NCBI RefSeq assembly: GCF_039652615.1
Contig: NZ_JBDJAC010000011.1
Location: forward strand, 80,985 to 144,984
DNA: 64,000 bases
From: Fulvimarina sp039652615
Lineage (GTDB): Bacteria > Pseudomonadota > Alphaproteobacteria > Rhizobiales > Rhizobiaceae
Reading direction: 5' to 3'
Made by a program: the position numbers and the translations under genes. A model generated the notes under the pieces. The model did no database searches, had not been told where the DNA came from, and saw nothing but the letters and a program-made list of their open reading frames with translations. How positions within the stretch are numbered: position 1 is the stretch's first letter; each line of letters opens with the position of its first letter. Positions 43,341 through 52,421 of the stretch are shown piece after piece.

Positions 43341-43473
43341 CCGACAGACGTTTAAGCCATTCGCCGGACGCGGATTGATCCATCGGGTCAATCCGCGTCC
43401 GGTTTTCTGTCTGTGGATATTTTCAAACCATCGGCTTCGGAAGACCGTCGGTAGCCCGGATGGCGTCTTGAAC
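43341..43473 (+). repeat. MITE-like repeat, copy B (rearranged)
   Basis: Carries the core CGGATTGATCCATCGGGTCA ATCCG palindrome flanked by CGCCGGACG and CGTCCGG, with TTTAAGCCATTCG matching the copy at 7113. Then 43421-43473 (TTTCAAACCATCGGCTTC, GACCGTCGGTAGCCCGGATG) repeats the left half of that copy in the same orientation, so the unit is fused with a partial second one. Placed between the che operon and tRNA-Thr. Confidence 0.65.
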
Positions 43474-43650
43474 TGTCGCCGGGATCGAGCGATGCGGCCG
43501 CAATCTTGTCGTTCCGAGACTGTGAGTTTTCTGGCTTGAGGAATGATGCGGACCCGGTGGGCTACGCAACGGTCAATCCGCCGTCGAGCGTTTTCGCCAA
43601 ACCGGCAAGAGCTGCCGGACCAGGTATCGTGCAAATGATAGCATGAGAAG

Positions 43651-43726
<76 letters not shown>

Positions 43727-44002
43727 CCGGCCGATTGCTCGGCTGAACGTGAGCCCTGATAACGCCAAACGGCGCCGCGTTCAAGCAGCCGGAGAGGCGA
43801 AATTTCCAGAAAGACGATGATGCGTTCCGGTGCCTTGCCTTTGGCCACATGAAGCCGAATTCATGCAACGGCGGCGACGATGCGCCGTTCACCGAGCAAA
43901 GCAAATATCCACTGTCCGGCCGGGCTCACGCCATTCGAAGCAAATCCGCAGGCATTTCGAATCCCGCGCCCCGCCTACATGGAACGGCAAGGAGGCATCA
44001 TC

Positions 44003-44782
44003 ATGCAACTTCAGGACAATGTCGCGATCGTCACAGGCGCGTCTTCCGGGATCGGCCGCCAGATCGCGTTGAGCTACGCCAAGGAAGGCGCGAAGATCGC
44101 CATCGCCGACATCAACATGGACGGCGCAAACAAGGTCGTCTCCGAGATCGAGGGCATGGGCGGCGAAGCGATGGCCGTCGAAATGGATGTGACCGACGAA
44201 TCCGCGGTCAATGCGGGCGTCGACAAGGTCGCCGACCGGTTCGGCAGGATCGATACGATGGTCTCCAACGCCGGTATCCAGATCGTCCACCCGATCGAGG
44301 ATTTCCCTTACGACCAGTTCAAGAAGATGATCGACATTCACCTGGGTGGTGCCTTCCTGCTGACCAAGGCCTGCGTGAAGCACATGTATCCGCAGAAATC
44401 CGGCTCGCTCATCTATATGGGTTCGGTGCACAGCCATGAGCCGTCTGCGCTGAAGACGGCCTATGTGTCGGCAAAGCACGGTATTCTGGGTCTGGCGCGG
44501 GTGATGGCCAAGGAGGGCGCCAAGCACGGCGTGCGCTCCAACGTGATCTGTCCGGGCTTCGTGAAAACGCCGCTGGTCGAGAAGCAGATCCCCGAACAGG
44601 CGCAAAATCTCGGGATATCCGAAGAAGAGGTCGTCTCGAAGATTATGCTCGGCGAGACCGTGGATACGGAATTCACCACCATTCAGGATGTCGCCGATGT
44701 CGCCGTCTTCCTCGCCGCCTTCAAGACCAATGCGCTGACGGGTCAGTCGATCACCGCGAGCCATGGCTGGTATATGGGCTAA
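44003..44782 (+). CDS. Short-chain dehydrogenase, 3-hydroxybutyrate dehydrogenase type
   Basis: An SDR of 259 residues. Rossmann motif TGASSGIGRQIALSYAKEG, NAGIQ, catalytic Ser-Tyr-Lys (MGSVHSHEPSALKTAYVSAK) and the C-terminal region FVKTPLVEKQIPEQAQNLGI and TGQSITASHGWYMG match bacterial D-3-hydroxybutyrate dehydrogenase (BdhA), which turns 3-hydroxybutyrate into acetoacetate during PHB use. The start at 44003 follows GGAGG at 43991-43995. Exact substrate is not proven. It stands alone with a hairpin after it. Confidence 0.9.
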   Translation: MQLQDNVAIVTGASSGIGRQIALSYAKEGAKIAIADINMDGANKVVSEIEGMGGEAMAVEMDVTDESAVNAGVDKVADRFGRIDTMVSNAGIQIVHPIEDFPYDQFKKMIDIHLGGAFLLTKACVKHMYPQKSGSLIYMGSVHSHEPSALKTAYVSAKHGILGLARVMAKEGAKHGVRSNVICPGFVKTPLVEKQIPEQAQNLGISEEEVVSKIMLGETVDTEFTTIQDVADVAVFLAAFKTNALTGQSITASHGWYMG

Positions 44783-44797
44783 ACGGGACGAACCAAG

Positions 44798-44823
44798 CCC
44801 GGCTCGCCTCCGGCGAAGCCGGG
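44798..44823 (+). terminator. Hairpin after the 3-hydroxybutyrate dehydrogenase-like gene
   Basis: CCCGGCTCGCC, loop TCC, GGCGAAGCCGGG with one bulge; a strong stem 15 bases past the stop but with no T run. Possibly a terminator or mRNA-stabilising hairpin. Confidence 0.5.
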
Positions 44824-45027
44824 TCGTTGCCCGCAACCGGGATTGTCATGTTGCGGCGACGAACCGATCCACAGCGCTCACGTTGAGGACTTGCCAGGTC
44901 AAAACCGATCCCTGCACGTCCGATCCTGTGCTGGGGCCGGTGACAGACATTGGGTGGTCCTTGCTCCATGTTCCTGCCGTGAGAAGATCCGCACGCGGCT
45001 TTCGTCACGCAACCGGAGCCGCAGCCC

Positions 45028-46110
45028 TTGCGCATCCTTTTTCTCGTCTTCCTTTTCATGCTCACTGCGGTCCTCGCGGTCGCAACCCTCGTTCCGCTGA
45101 TCGAGACGAATATCTGGTGGATCCGCTATATGGACTTCATCAGGCTGCAGCTATCAGTGATGCTGATTGCGGTCCTTGTCCTTGCAGTCATCGTTGTCCT
45201 GACGGGAGGGGGCAAGAAGGTCGGAGCGGCGATTGCCGTCGTCTGCGTCGGTCTTCTCGGCTACCACGCCTACCGGCTCTATCCTTACAGCCCTGTCATT
45301 GCGCCCATGGCTGCCGAGGTCGCGTCCTGCCCGGAAAACGCGACCGTCACGCTCATGAGTTCGAATGTGAAGCGCGGGAACCGCGACATCCAGAAATTCA
45401 TGGATGTCCTGGACATGGCGGATCCAGATCTGCTCTTCGTCATGGAAACCGACGCCTGGTGGGACGATGCCCTTAAACCGCTCGAGGCGCGTTACGCGAA
45501 CGCCGTTCAGCAGATCCCTGATGGCGATACATTCTTCGGGCTCCATTTCTTTTCCAGGCTCGAACTGATCGAACCCGAAACGATCGCCTATTTCGATGCG
45601 GTGACACCGACCGTCCAGTCGCGGATCGTTGCTCCCAATGGCTCAGAATTTTCCTTTATGGGTCTTCATCCGCGCCCACCCCAGTCCTTCGATCAGCCGA
45701 CGACCATGCGGGACGGCCATATCGCGCAGATGGCGTTCCATGCCGAAAACACGGCTGCGCCACTGGTCGCAGCCGGCGACTTCAATGCCGTCTCGTGGGA
45801 GCGGATCGTTCGCCGGGCCATGCGTGTCGGCGGGCTCCTCGATCCACGGGTCGGACGCGGCGTCATCCCGACTTATGACGCGCACAATCTGGTCATGGCC
45901 TGGCCGCTCGATCACGTACTGTTCCAGGACGAGATCGGCCTTGTTTCTTTCGAGCGCCTACCGGATGTGGGGTCCGATCATTATCCGATCCTCGCAACGC
46001 TTTGTATCGGCGATGGAACAGCACCACGTCAGAGCGCGCCGTCGATCGAGGCGGGCGATCGCGAGGAATTGCATCAGGCGATTGATGCGGCTCAGGCAAT
46101 GAAATCGTGA
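45028..46110 (+). CDS. Membrane-anchored endonuclease/exonuclease/phosphatase-family protein
   Basis: EEP-superfamily hydrolase of 360 residues. An N-terminal region with three hydrophobic segments (about residues 2-24, 40-60 and 66-82) places it in the membrane; the catalytic domain begins about residue 105. Motifs: MSSNVKRGN, DPDLLFVMET, GLHPRPP, VAAGDFNAVSWE (GDFN) and DVGSDHYPILATL (SDHxP). Homologues are predicted phosphodiesterases or lipid phosphatases; the substrate is unknown. The start used is TTG at 45028. Confidence 0.85.
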   Translation: MRILFLVFLFMLTAVLAVATLVPLIETNIWWIRYMDFIRLQLSVMLIAVLVLAVIVVLTGGGKKVGAAIAVVCVGLLGYHAYRLYPYSPVIAPMAAEVASCPENATVTLMSSNVKRGNRDIQKFMDVLDMADPDLLFVMETDAWWDDALKPLEARYANAVQQIPDGDTFFGLHFFSRLELIEPETIAYFDAVTPTVQSRIVAPNGSEFSFMGLHPRPPQSFDQPTTMRDGHIAQMAFHAENTAAPLVAAGDFNAVSWERIVRRAMRVGGLLDPRVGRGVIPTYDAHNLVMAWPLDHVLFQDEIGLVSFERLPDVGSDHYPILATLCIGDGTAPRQSAPSIEAGDREELHQAIDAAQAMKS

Positions 46111-46222
46111 GATAACGTTTCGCGCCAGGGTCAAGGCGCTCGAAGCAAGAGCATGAAACCTCGACCCGGCGTTCGAAGACGGTAGGTTCGGCCCAAGGAC
46201 GATCCAATGCGGGACCAGCTTC

Positions 46223-47044
46223 GTGAGCACGACCTATCTCTGCACCGCCTGCGGCACCCAGTACCCGCCCTCGGACACGGCGCCCGATGGCTGTCCGATC
46301 TGCACGGACCATCGTCAGTTTGTTCCGCCCAAGGGGCAGTCCTGGGTCTCGTTCGAGACAATGCGGGCCGGACGGCGGTTTCAGATCGCAAGGGAAGGTG
46401 AATTCCTCAGCCTATCGCCATTGCCGGATTTCGGGATCGGCAACAGGGCCTTTGTGATCCAGACGCCCCACGGCAATCTGTTGTGGGATTGCGTGCCGCT
46501 GGTGAACGACGCAATCGTTGAGATCGTCAACGGGCTCGGCGGGCTGGCCGGGATCGCCATATCCCATCCCCATTATTATTCGTCCATGGCCGAATGGTCG
46601 GCGGCGTTCGGCGGTATCCCGGTTCATATCCATGAAGACGATGCGCGCTGGGTCATGCGGCCGGGGGCATTTCTCGATGCATGGCAGGGCGAGCGCAAGG
46701 AGCTGTTGCCGGGCGTGACCATGATCCGCTGTGGCGGGCATTTCGCGGGGGCTTGCGTGCTTCACGTCGCCGATGCTCATGAGGGCAGGGGCGCCCTGAT
46801 GGTGGGCGACGTTTTGCAGGTGACGCCCGGCTGCGACCGGCTGGGCTTCATGCGATCCTATCCGAACTATCTTCCGCTTGGCGAAATCCTGGTCCGGCGG
46901 ATCGGACAGCGTCTCGAAGGTGTGAACTTCGACGCCGTCTATGGCGCGTTCTGGGATCGCTCGATCGGAGCGGGCGGCCGGGCGATCATGGATAGGTCCA
47001 TCGAGCAGCATATCGAATGGCTGGGGCGGGACAGCGACGCGTAA
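46223..47044 (+). CDS. MBL-fold protein with N-terminal zinc ribbon
   Basis: A 273-residue metallo-beta-lactamase-fold protein. The N-terminus has a rubredoxin-like zinc ribbon with Cys 7, 10, 24 and 27 (CTAC, CPIC). In the MBL part the usual HxHxDH is changed to SHPHYYSSMAEW; HIHEDDARWVM, CGGHFAGACVLH and LMVGDVLQVTPG follow. Only part of the binuclear metal site is therefore kept, so activity is uncertain. The start is GTG at 46223. Related bacterial proteins are annotated as MBL-fold metallohydrolases of unknown function. Confidence 0.82.
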   Translation: MSTTYLCTACGTQYPPSDTAPDGCPICTDHRQFVPPKGQSWVSFETMRAGRRFQIAREGEFLSLSPLPDFGIGNRAFVIQTPHGNLLWDCVPLVNDAIVEIVNGLGGLAGIAISHPHYYSSMAEWSAAFGGIPVHIHEDDARWVMRPGAFLDAWQGERKELLPGVTMIRCGGHFAGACVLHVADAHEGRGALMVGDVLQVTPGCDRLGFMRSYPNYLPLGEILVRRIGQRLEGVNFDAVYGAFWDRSIGAGGRAIMDRSIEQHIEWLGRDSDA

Positions 47045-47296
47045 GGACGCGCCGCTTCGATATGGACCAAAATCGACGTCGGACCGGTGACCGCTCGGCG
47101 TTGCGAGCGGTGTCGGAGACAATCAATTTCGCGACACGAGGCTGAAACAGACTATTCTGCGAGTGTTTTAAGAGCCAGCGTTGAAACGCTCGGGATGGAG
47201 GCGCCCTCAGAATTCCGTTTCTGGCCATCATCCATAAGCAGACCGGCCTACGATGGTGTTTTCTCATCCAAAGAGCAGCCTAAAGGATAAAGATCG

Positions 47297-47737
47297 ATGA
47301 GATTTCTGGGCTTGTTTTCATTCGGTCTGGTTGCGACCTTTGCAGCAAGTGCTGTTGCGCAGTCGAATCCAACGATCGAGAGAGCGTATGAATACTATGA
47401 CCAGCAAATGAAATCGCAGGACCAAAAATGCCTTTCAGCGATACAGGAAAGTATCTCAAACGATTATGATGGACTTGAGAAGATCGCTGTCAGACAGAAT
47501 GGGCAATTCGAAACTCATGACGGATATCTTTTCATATACGCAGATGCGCGATTCGAGAGTAAGCTGGGAAACGCAGAGGGTGCGATGGTCTGCGTTTTTC
47601 AATCTGACGGCGAGACGATTACGGACATCAACATACTATTTGACGGGGAAGGTCTGAAAGGACTTAGACGTCCAGAATCCCTTCGCGCGATCTTGCCCGA
47701 TCGAAGCATTATCTACACGAGATCGCTTCTCGATTAG
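47297..47737 (+). CDS. Secreted hypothetical protein
   Basis: A 146-residue orphan with a cleavable signal peptide (MRFLGLFSFGLVATFAASAV, cut near VAQ-SN). Mature part has two Cys (KCLSAI, AMVCVF) that could form a disulphide and a predicted alpha/beta fold. I know no domain for it. The gene is clearly lower in G+C than its neighbours with many AT-ending codons, suggesting transfer. The ATG at 47297 has AAAGGAT before it. It ends just before repeat copy C. Function unknown. Confidence 0.72.
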   Translation: MRFLGLFSFGLVATFAASAVAQSNPTIERAYEYYDQQMKSQDQKCLSAIQESISNDYDGLEKIAVRQNGQFETHDGYLFIYADARFESKLGNAEGAMVCVFQSDGETITDINILFDGEGLKGLRRPESLRAILPDRSIIYTRSLLD

Positions 47738-47774
47738 GGGCTGCCAGCCTTGCTTTGGCGTGGCCGATGTCATC

Positions 47775-47860
47775 GAAGGTCCGACGGACGTCCAAGCGGC
47801 ATTTGAGCCGTTCACCGGGCGTGAATCGACCCATTGGGTCAATCCACTCTCCGATGGGGT
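47775..47860 (+). repeat. MITE-like repeat, copy C
   Basis: GCATTTGAGCCGTTCACCGG followed by the core GAATCGACCCATTGGGTCAA parallels the 7113-7225 copy in the same orientation. The right end has drifted (CTCTCCGATGGGG). It sits between two convergent genes, the secreted orphan and the haem peroxidase. Confidence 0.68.
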
Positions 47861-47872
47861 TCTTTGGCCGGC

Positions 47873-49390
47873 TTACGGGTGCGGGCCGTTCTTTCTGACG
47901 CGGTCGATGCCGCTGCCGTCGACGGCGAGGCCCGACAGGCGGATGATCGCGGGAAGGCCCCAGGCGCTGTTGTCGCCATCCTGATTGAAGGGCTTGCCGG
48001 TGATCTCGTCCTCGCTCGACAAGAGATCGTCGTCGTCCGGTGTCCAACACGGCTTCACGTTGACCCAGGAACAGGGATCGCCCTTCAACAGACCTGCGAA
48101 TGTCGCACAGACGATGAGCGAGCCGAGCGGGCCAAGATGGTTGCCGCCCCCGTCTTCCGCTTCCTTGAGGATGTAATACCACAGCGCGTGGGCATCGGCC
48201 TTGACGGTCGGGAGGCAGTATTTGCGCGCCACCTCGGGGCCACGGGGCAATTCGAACTTGAGGCCCCGCATGAGGTTGCGGAAGGCGAGCTTGTTCAGAG
48301 GCTCTTCCTCGTCGCGCAAGGTCGTCAGAGCCTTCGACATCTTTGTGTCGATCTTCCGCGCCAACTGAGGAAAGGGGCCTGAGGATGATTCCATCTGCAG
48401 GAACCAGTCCCACTGGATGATGTTGTCCGGCTGCATCCTGCGGAAGCCGCTCAAGTCCTTCCGGCTGTCCGGGTCGTCCGGCGTGCCGGACATGTCGAAA
48501 ATCGGCGCGAAGTTGCCGAATCCGCGGACCTCGACATTCGTCTGATAGCTGTTGCGCACGAGGGAATGACCGAAGCGGTAGGCCGCAACGGAGAATTCGA
48601 CAGGGATGAAGGGATGGTGCTTCCAGTTGTAGACGTGCTTGAAACCCAGCTCCATGGACTTGCTGCCACCACCATGGTCCCTGAGAACCAGCGCGGCTTC
48701 CCGGGTCGCCGGGTCACAGACCCTTTTCAGGAAATCGTGCCAGACGACCCACTGGTAGAGCCAGCGGAGCGTCGTGCGGGCTGCTTCGAACGGATCCGGC
48801 TTCTTCTTCTTGCGCGCGATATCGACAAGCCGGTTATGGGCAAGCAGGAAGGCGAGCTGCAATTGTGAGACGATCGAATTCTCGTCGTTTCGCATATCGC
48901 CGATCAGGGCCACAGTCTCGCTGTTGCGCGGCAGATCAGGGTATTTGTCCTTCTCGATCTGCCCAATCAGGAGCTTTGCCTTGTCGCCCCGCTGATAGAG
49001 ATAGGGCGAGTCTTCCGGCCCGCGTCCATAGACATTGTCGAGATCCAGCCGTGGCGTGCGATGGTTGAAGAGCCCGGCCGGGTCGTTGATGCGCATCAGG
49101 CTGGAGGCCGGATCGAATGTGATGTCGTGATCGACGAACTGGCCAAAATAGGTGTAGCCCGCGGGAATATCGGACTCACCTGCTGCATCGTCGTCCTTTT
49201 CGACCATGCTGGCAGCGACCTTCAGCATCAGGTCTTCGAGTGCTTGAGGGTCCTTTTCCTTTTTCGGATTCCCCTTCAGTTTGTTTGGGAAATAGGGCTC
49301 GAGATCGGCGCAGATGCGTCCAAACGGACCTTGGTAGAACTTCGAACGCGGTGCGACGACTTCGGAGCGAGACTGGCCTCCGTGCGACAT
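47873..49390 (-). CDS. Animal-type haem peroxidase
   Basis: A 505-residue member of the animal haem peroxidase (An_peroxidase) superfamily. The distal His is H88 in TYFGQFVDHDITFD; the proximal His is H275 in SVAAYRFGHSLV. LDLDNVYGRGPED follows the Ca-site region and GDMRNDENSIVSQLQLAFLL AHN the conserved helix. There is no signal peptide and no membrane span, so the enzyme is cytoplasmic or exported another way. Bacterial members may form hypohalous acids or oxidise small molecules; the substrate is unknown. It is a single gene, convergent with the orphan gene. Confidence 0.93.
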   Translation of the reverse strand: MSHGGQSRSEVVAPRSKFYQGPFGRICADLEPYFPNKLKGNPKKEKDPQALEDLMLKVAASMVEKDDDAAGESDIPAGYTYFGQFVDHDITFDPASSLMRINDPAGLFNHRTPRLDLDNVYGRGPEDSPYLYQRGDKAKLLIGQIEKDKYPDLPRNSETVALIGDMRNDENSIVSQLQLAFLLAHNRLVDIARKKKKPDPFEAARTTLRWLYQWVVWHDFLKRVCDPATREAALVLRDHGGGSKSMELGFKHVYNWKHHPFIPVEFSVAAYRFGHSLVRNSYQTNVEVRGFGNFAPIFDMSGTPDDPDSRKDLSGFRRMQPDNIIQWDWFLQMESSSGPFPQLARKIDTKMSKALTTLRDEEEPLNKLAFRNLMRGLKFELPRGPEVARKYCLPTVKADAHALWYYILKEAEDGGGNHLGPLGSLIVCATFAGLLKGDPCSWVNVKPCWTPDDDDLLSSEDEITGKPFNQDGDNSAWGLPAIIRLSGLAVDGSGIDRVRKNGPHP

Positions 49391-49808
49391 GAGGATGCTC
49401 TTTCGAGTTGCGACCCTTCTACTTCATTCTACGAGGAGTTTCCTTTAAGTCAATATAGAGTTAAAACTTTTAGCGCGATTGCTGCATTTGCGAAGTGGCG
49501 CGCGTTTATGCGTTTTATTTATAACAATTTTGAGTGTTGCTTTCTAAAAGGGACTGGGGCGCTGCGCGTCGCCTTTGCGTGTGCGCTCGCCCGCTGAACG
49601 CTTGACACCGACCGGCGCAATCGGCGATGACCCCGCTCCGAACCCATCACCGTGCAAGTCCCATCCCTGGCGGTGAGTGAAACAAGCAGAACAAAGCCGC
49701 TGTCCGATCCTCGTTTCGCGTCAAGCAGGAACGAAGCCTCGTCGCATTCGATCGATGAGAGGTCGATTGGCCGGAAAAGGCGGCAGTAGAGACTCCGAAA
49801 GGCCCCTT
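49391..49808. other. Intergenic region between haem peroxidase and rbfA
   Basis: 418 bases between divergent genes. The stretch about 49430-49560 is AT-rich and likely holds the peroxidase promoter on the minus strand. I see no gene, terminator or operator that I can defend. Confidence 0.5.
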
Positions 49809-50234
49809 ATGGCCCGATCCAAATCCGGCGCCGGCCCGAGCCAGCGCCAGCTTTCCGTTGGCGAAAAGGTTCGCCACGCCCTGACCGAAGTGATGCAGCG
49901 CGGCGAAATCCGCGATCCGCTGCTCGAACGCGCGGTGATCTCGGTCTCGGAAGTGCGCATGTCGCCCGATCTGAAGATTGCGACGGCCTATGTCACCGTG
50001 CTCGGTCAGGACGATATCCAGCCGTTCATCAAGGCGCTGAACGACAATGCGAAATTCATTCGCGGCCGTGTGACGCCATCCCTCAAGCAGATGAAGTACA
50101 TGCCTGAAATACGCTTCCGCGAGGACACCTCCTTCGACAACTTCGCAAGGATCGATGCGCTTTTGAAATCGCCGGAGGTCCAGCGCGATCTTCACGAAGA
50201 CGAGGACGACGGCAGTCAGGGAGAGACGAACTGA
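49809..50234 (+). CDS. rbfA: Ribosome-binding factor A
   Basis: A 141-residue KH-fold factor that helps mature the 5' end of 16S rRNA in the 30S subunit. RQLSVGEKVRHALTEVMQRG, VISVSEVRMSPDLKIATAYV and VTPSLKQMKYMPEIRFREDT are typical. The ATG at 49809 was chosen; the frame is open further upstream. Acidic tail (HEDEDDGSQG). It overlaps truB by one base. The usual upstream partners nusA and infB are not here. Confidence 0.95.
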   Translation: MARSKSGAGPSQRQLSVGEKVRHALTEVMQRGEIRDPLLERAVISVSEVRMSPDLKIATAYVTVLGQDDIQPFIKALNDNAKFIRGRVTPSLKQMKYMPEIRFREDTSFDNFARIDALLKSPEVQRDLHEDEDDGSQGETN

Positions 50235-51220
50235 TGGCGCGCCGTGGAAAGAAGCCGAAGGGCCGGCCGATCAGCGGCTGGGTGATCCTCGACAAGCCGA
50301 AGGGCATGGGCTCGACCGATTGCGTCAGCAAGCTGAAATGGCTCTATTCCGCCCAGAAATGCGGACATGCCGGGACGCTCGATCCGCTGGCTTCAGGCAT
50401 GCTGCCGATCGCCTTCGGCGATGCGACGAAAACCGTTCCCTATGTGATGGACGGTCGGAAGACCTACCGGTTCACCGTGCGCTGGGGCATTCGCACCACG
50501 ACGGACGACACCGAGGGCGAGGCCGTCGAGACCTCCGATCTGCGTCCGAGCGAGGACGAGATCCGCGATCTCCTGCCGAATTATATCGGCGATATCGAAC
50601 AGGTTCCGCCCTCCTTCTCCGCCATCAAGATCGGCGGCGAAAGAGCCTATGATCTTGCCCGCAGCGGCGAGGCGCCGGAGATCGAAAGCCGCGTCGTGAC
50701 GGTGCACAGCCTCGATCTTGTCGAGATGCCGGATGACGATACGACCGTGTTCGAAGCCGAATGCGGCAAGGGCACCTATGTGCGCGCCATTGCCCGCGAT
50801 CTCGGCCGTGATCTCGGCTGCCAGGGCCATATCACGGAGCTTCGCCGCACCGCCGTCGGCGCCTTCACGGAGGAGGACATGGTGCCCCTCGACGAGCTGA
50901 TCGATGTTGCCGACGAAAACCGCGAGGAGCTGGACGAGGAAGCGATCGAGTCAGGTGCGAAAGCGCGTATCCTCGATTTCGGCCCGCTCGACGAATATGT
51001 CATCGAACCGGAGGCGGCGCTCTCGGAACTCTACGAGGTGATGCTGAGCGACGATCAGGCGGGCCGTGTGCTGGCCGGCAATTCCGTGCTGTTGCGCGGG
51101 CGCGATGCGCCAGCCTTTTGCGAGGAAGCCTTCGCCACCGGCCATGGCCGGCTGATTGCGCTCGGCGCGATCGATCAGGGCTCGTTCCATCCCAAGAGGG
51201 TCTTCGGCGGCAAGGGATAG
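50234..51220 (+). CDS. truB: tRNA pseudouridine(55) synthase
   Basis: Makes pseudouridine 55 in the T-loop of tRNAs, 328 residues. Motif I GWVILDKPKGMGSTDCVSKL, the catalytic Asp in KCGHAGTLDPLASGMLPIAF and the KIGGERAYDLAR and AECGKGTYVRAIARDLGRDL stretches are diagnostic. A C-terminal PUA-like part follows. Coupled to rbfA (TGATG). The gene normally followed by rpsO; here it is followed by a CorA-type transporter. Confidence 0.96.
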   Translation: MARRGKKPKGRPISGWVILDKPKGMGSTDCVSKLKWLYSAQKCGHAGTLDPLASGMLPIAFGDATKTVPYVMDGRKTYRFTVRWGIRTTTDDTEGEAVETSDLRPSEDEIRDLLPNYIGDIEQVPPSFSAIKIGGERAYDLARSGEAPEIESRVVTVHSLDLVEMPDDDTTVFEAECGKGTYVRAIARDLGRDLGCQGHITELRRTAVGAFTEEDMVPLDELIDVADENREELDEEAIESGAKARILDFGPLDEYVIEPEAALSELYEVMLSDDQAGRVLAGNSVLLRGRDAPAFCEEAFATGHGRLIALGAIDQGSFHPKRVFGGKG

Positions 51221-51328
51221 GCGCGCTCCCCGAGCGCCGCTTCGTGGAACCGGCTGCCCGCTCTGGCCTTACCATCATCGACAAGGGTGCCCCGCGCTGC
51301 GGGGGCCAAAGACGACGAAGGGACGGCC

Positions 51329-52420
51329 ATGGTGAAGATACCGTTCGGCAAGCACCGAAGGCGCAAGGCTGAAAAAGCAAAGCGATCGGAGATCGGTGCG
51401 CCTCCGGGGCAGCTCATTGCCGATCCCGAGGCCGAACGATCGCGATTGAACTTCTGCGGCATCGGGGGAGGGCGCTACGAGGAGATCGCGGATATCGATC
51501 TCGACACGGCGCTCGCCAAGCGGGAGGAATGGCCTCTTGTCTGGCTCGACCTCACCGGGCTTTTAAATGTCGACCTGATCAAGCGTATCGGCGAGGCCTT
51601 CGGCCTGCACGAGCTGGCGCTGGAGGATATCGTCAACACCGATCAGCGACCGAAATGCGATGCCTTTGCCGCGCACGCCTTCGTGGTGATGCGGATGCTG
51701 GATGCCGAGGGTGGGTCCGAGCAGCTCTCGGTGTTCTTCGGCGATCGGTTTGTCCTGACCTTTCAAGAGAGGGCGGGCGACAATTTCGATCCCGTGCGTA
51801 ACCGGATCCGGAAGGGTGCCCCGCGCCTCCATGCGGGCCGGGCCGACTATCTCGCCTATGCGCTCATCGATGCGGTCGTGGATGGCTATTTCCCGATCGT
51901 CGATCAGCAGACCGACAAGATCGATCGGCTGGAGGACGAGATCTTTGAGGATGTCGGTGTCGTTCAGGTGCCGGAACTCCACGCCATGCGGCGAGAGATG
52001 CTGTATTTCAAGCGCTTCGTGCGCCCGACGCGCGATGCCCTGAGCGCGCTCATACGCCTCGATCGGCCCTGGTTTTCCGAAGAGGCCAAGATCTATCTTG
52101 CGGACGTACAGGATCATTGCGACCAGCTGATCGATATCAACGACACCTATCGCGACACGGCGGGCGGGTTGGTAGACCTGCATATGACGCTCTCGGCGGC
52201 GCAGACCAACGAGGTGATCAACCTTCTGACCATCATCTCGACGATCTTCATCCCGCTCGGCTTCCTCGCCGGGCTATGGGGGATGAATTTCGATCCGAGC
52301 ATTTCGCCCTGGAACATGCCGCTGACCCAGTCGCCGATCGGCTATCCGATCGCGCTCGGCATCATGCTCGTGATCGCGGTCGGACTGCTGATCTATTTCA
52401 AGCGCAGGAGATGGATCTGA
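51329..52420 (+). CDS. CorA-family divalent cation transporter (ZntB/CorA-like)
   Basis: A 363-residue protein with a long acidic cytoplasmic N-terminal domain and two C-terminal membrane spans. The pore motif GMN appears in FLAGLWGMNFDPSISPW, and the inner helix carries FKRRRWI at the end. LHELALEDIVNTDQRPKCDA and FYFPIVDQQTDKIDRLEDEI regions fit Mg/Co/Zn transporters. The start at 51329 follows GAAGGGACGGCC. Mg or Co versus Zn cannot be settled. Confidence 0.9.
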   Translation: MVKIPFGKHRRRKAEKAKRSEIGAPPGQLIADPEAERSRLNFCGIGGGRYEEIADIDLDTALAKREEWPLVWLDLTGLLNVDLIKRIGEAFGLHELALEDIVNTDQRPKCDAFAAHAFVVMRMLDAEGGSEQLSVFFGDRFVLTFQERAGDNFDPVRNRIRKGAPRLHAGRADYLAYALIDAVVDGYFPIVDQQTDKIDRLEDEIFEDVGVVQVPELHAMRREMLYFKRFVRPTRDALSALIRLDRPWFSEEAKIYLADVQDHCDQLIDINDTYRDTAGGLVDLHMTLSAAQTNEVINLLTIISTIFIPLGFLAGLWGMNFDPSISPWNMPLTQSPIGYPIALGIMLVIAVGLLIYFKRRRWI

Positions 52421-52421
52421 C

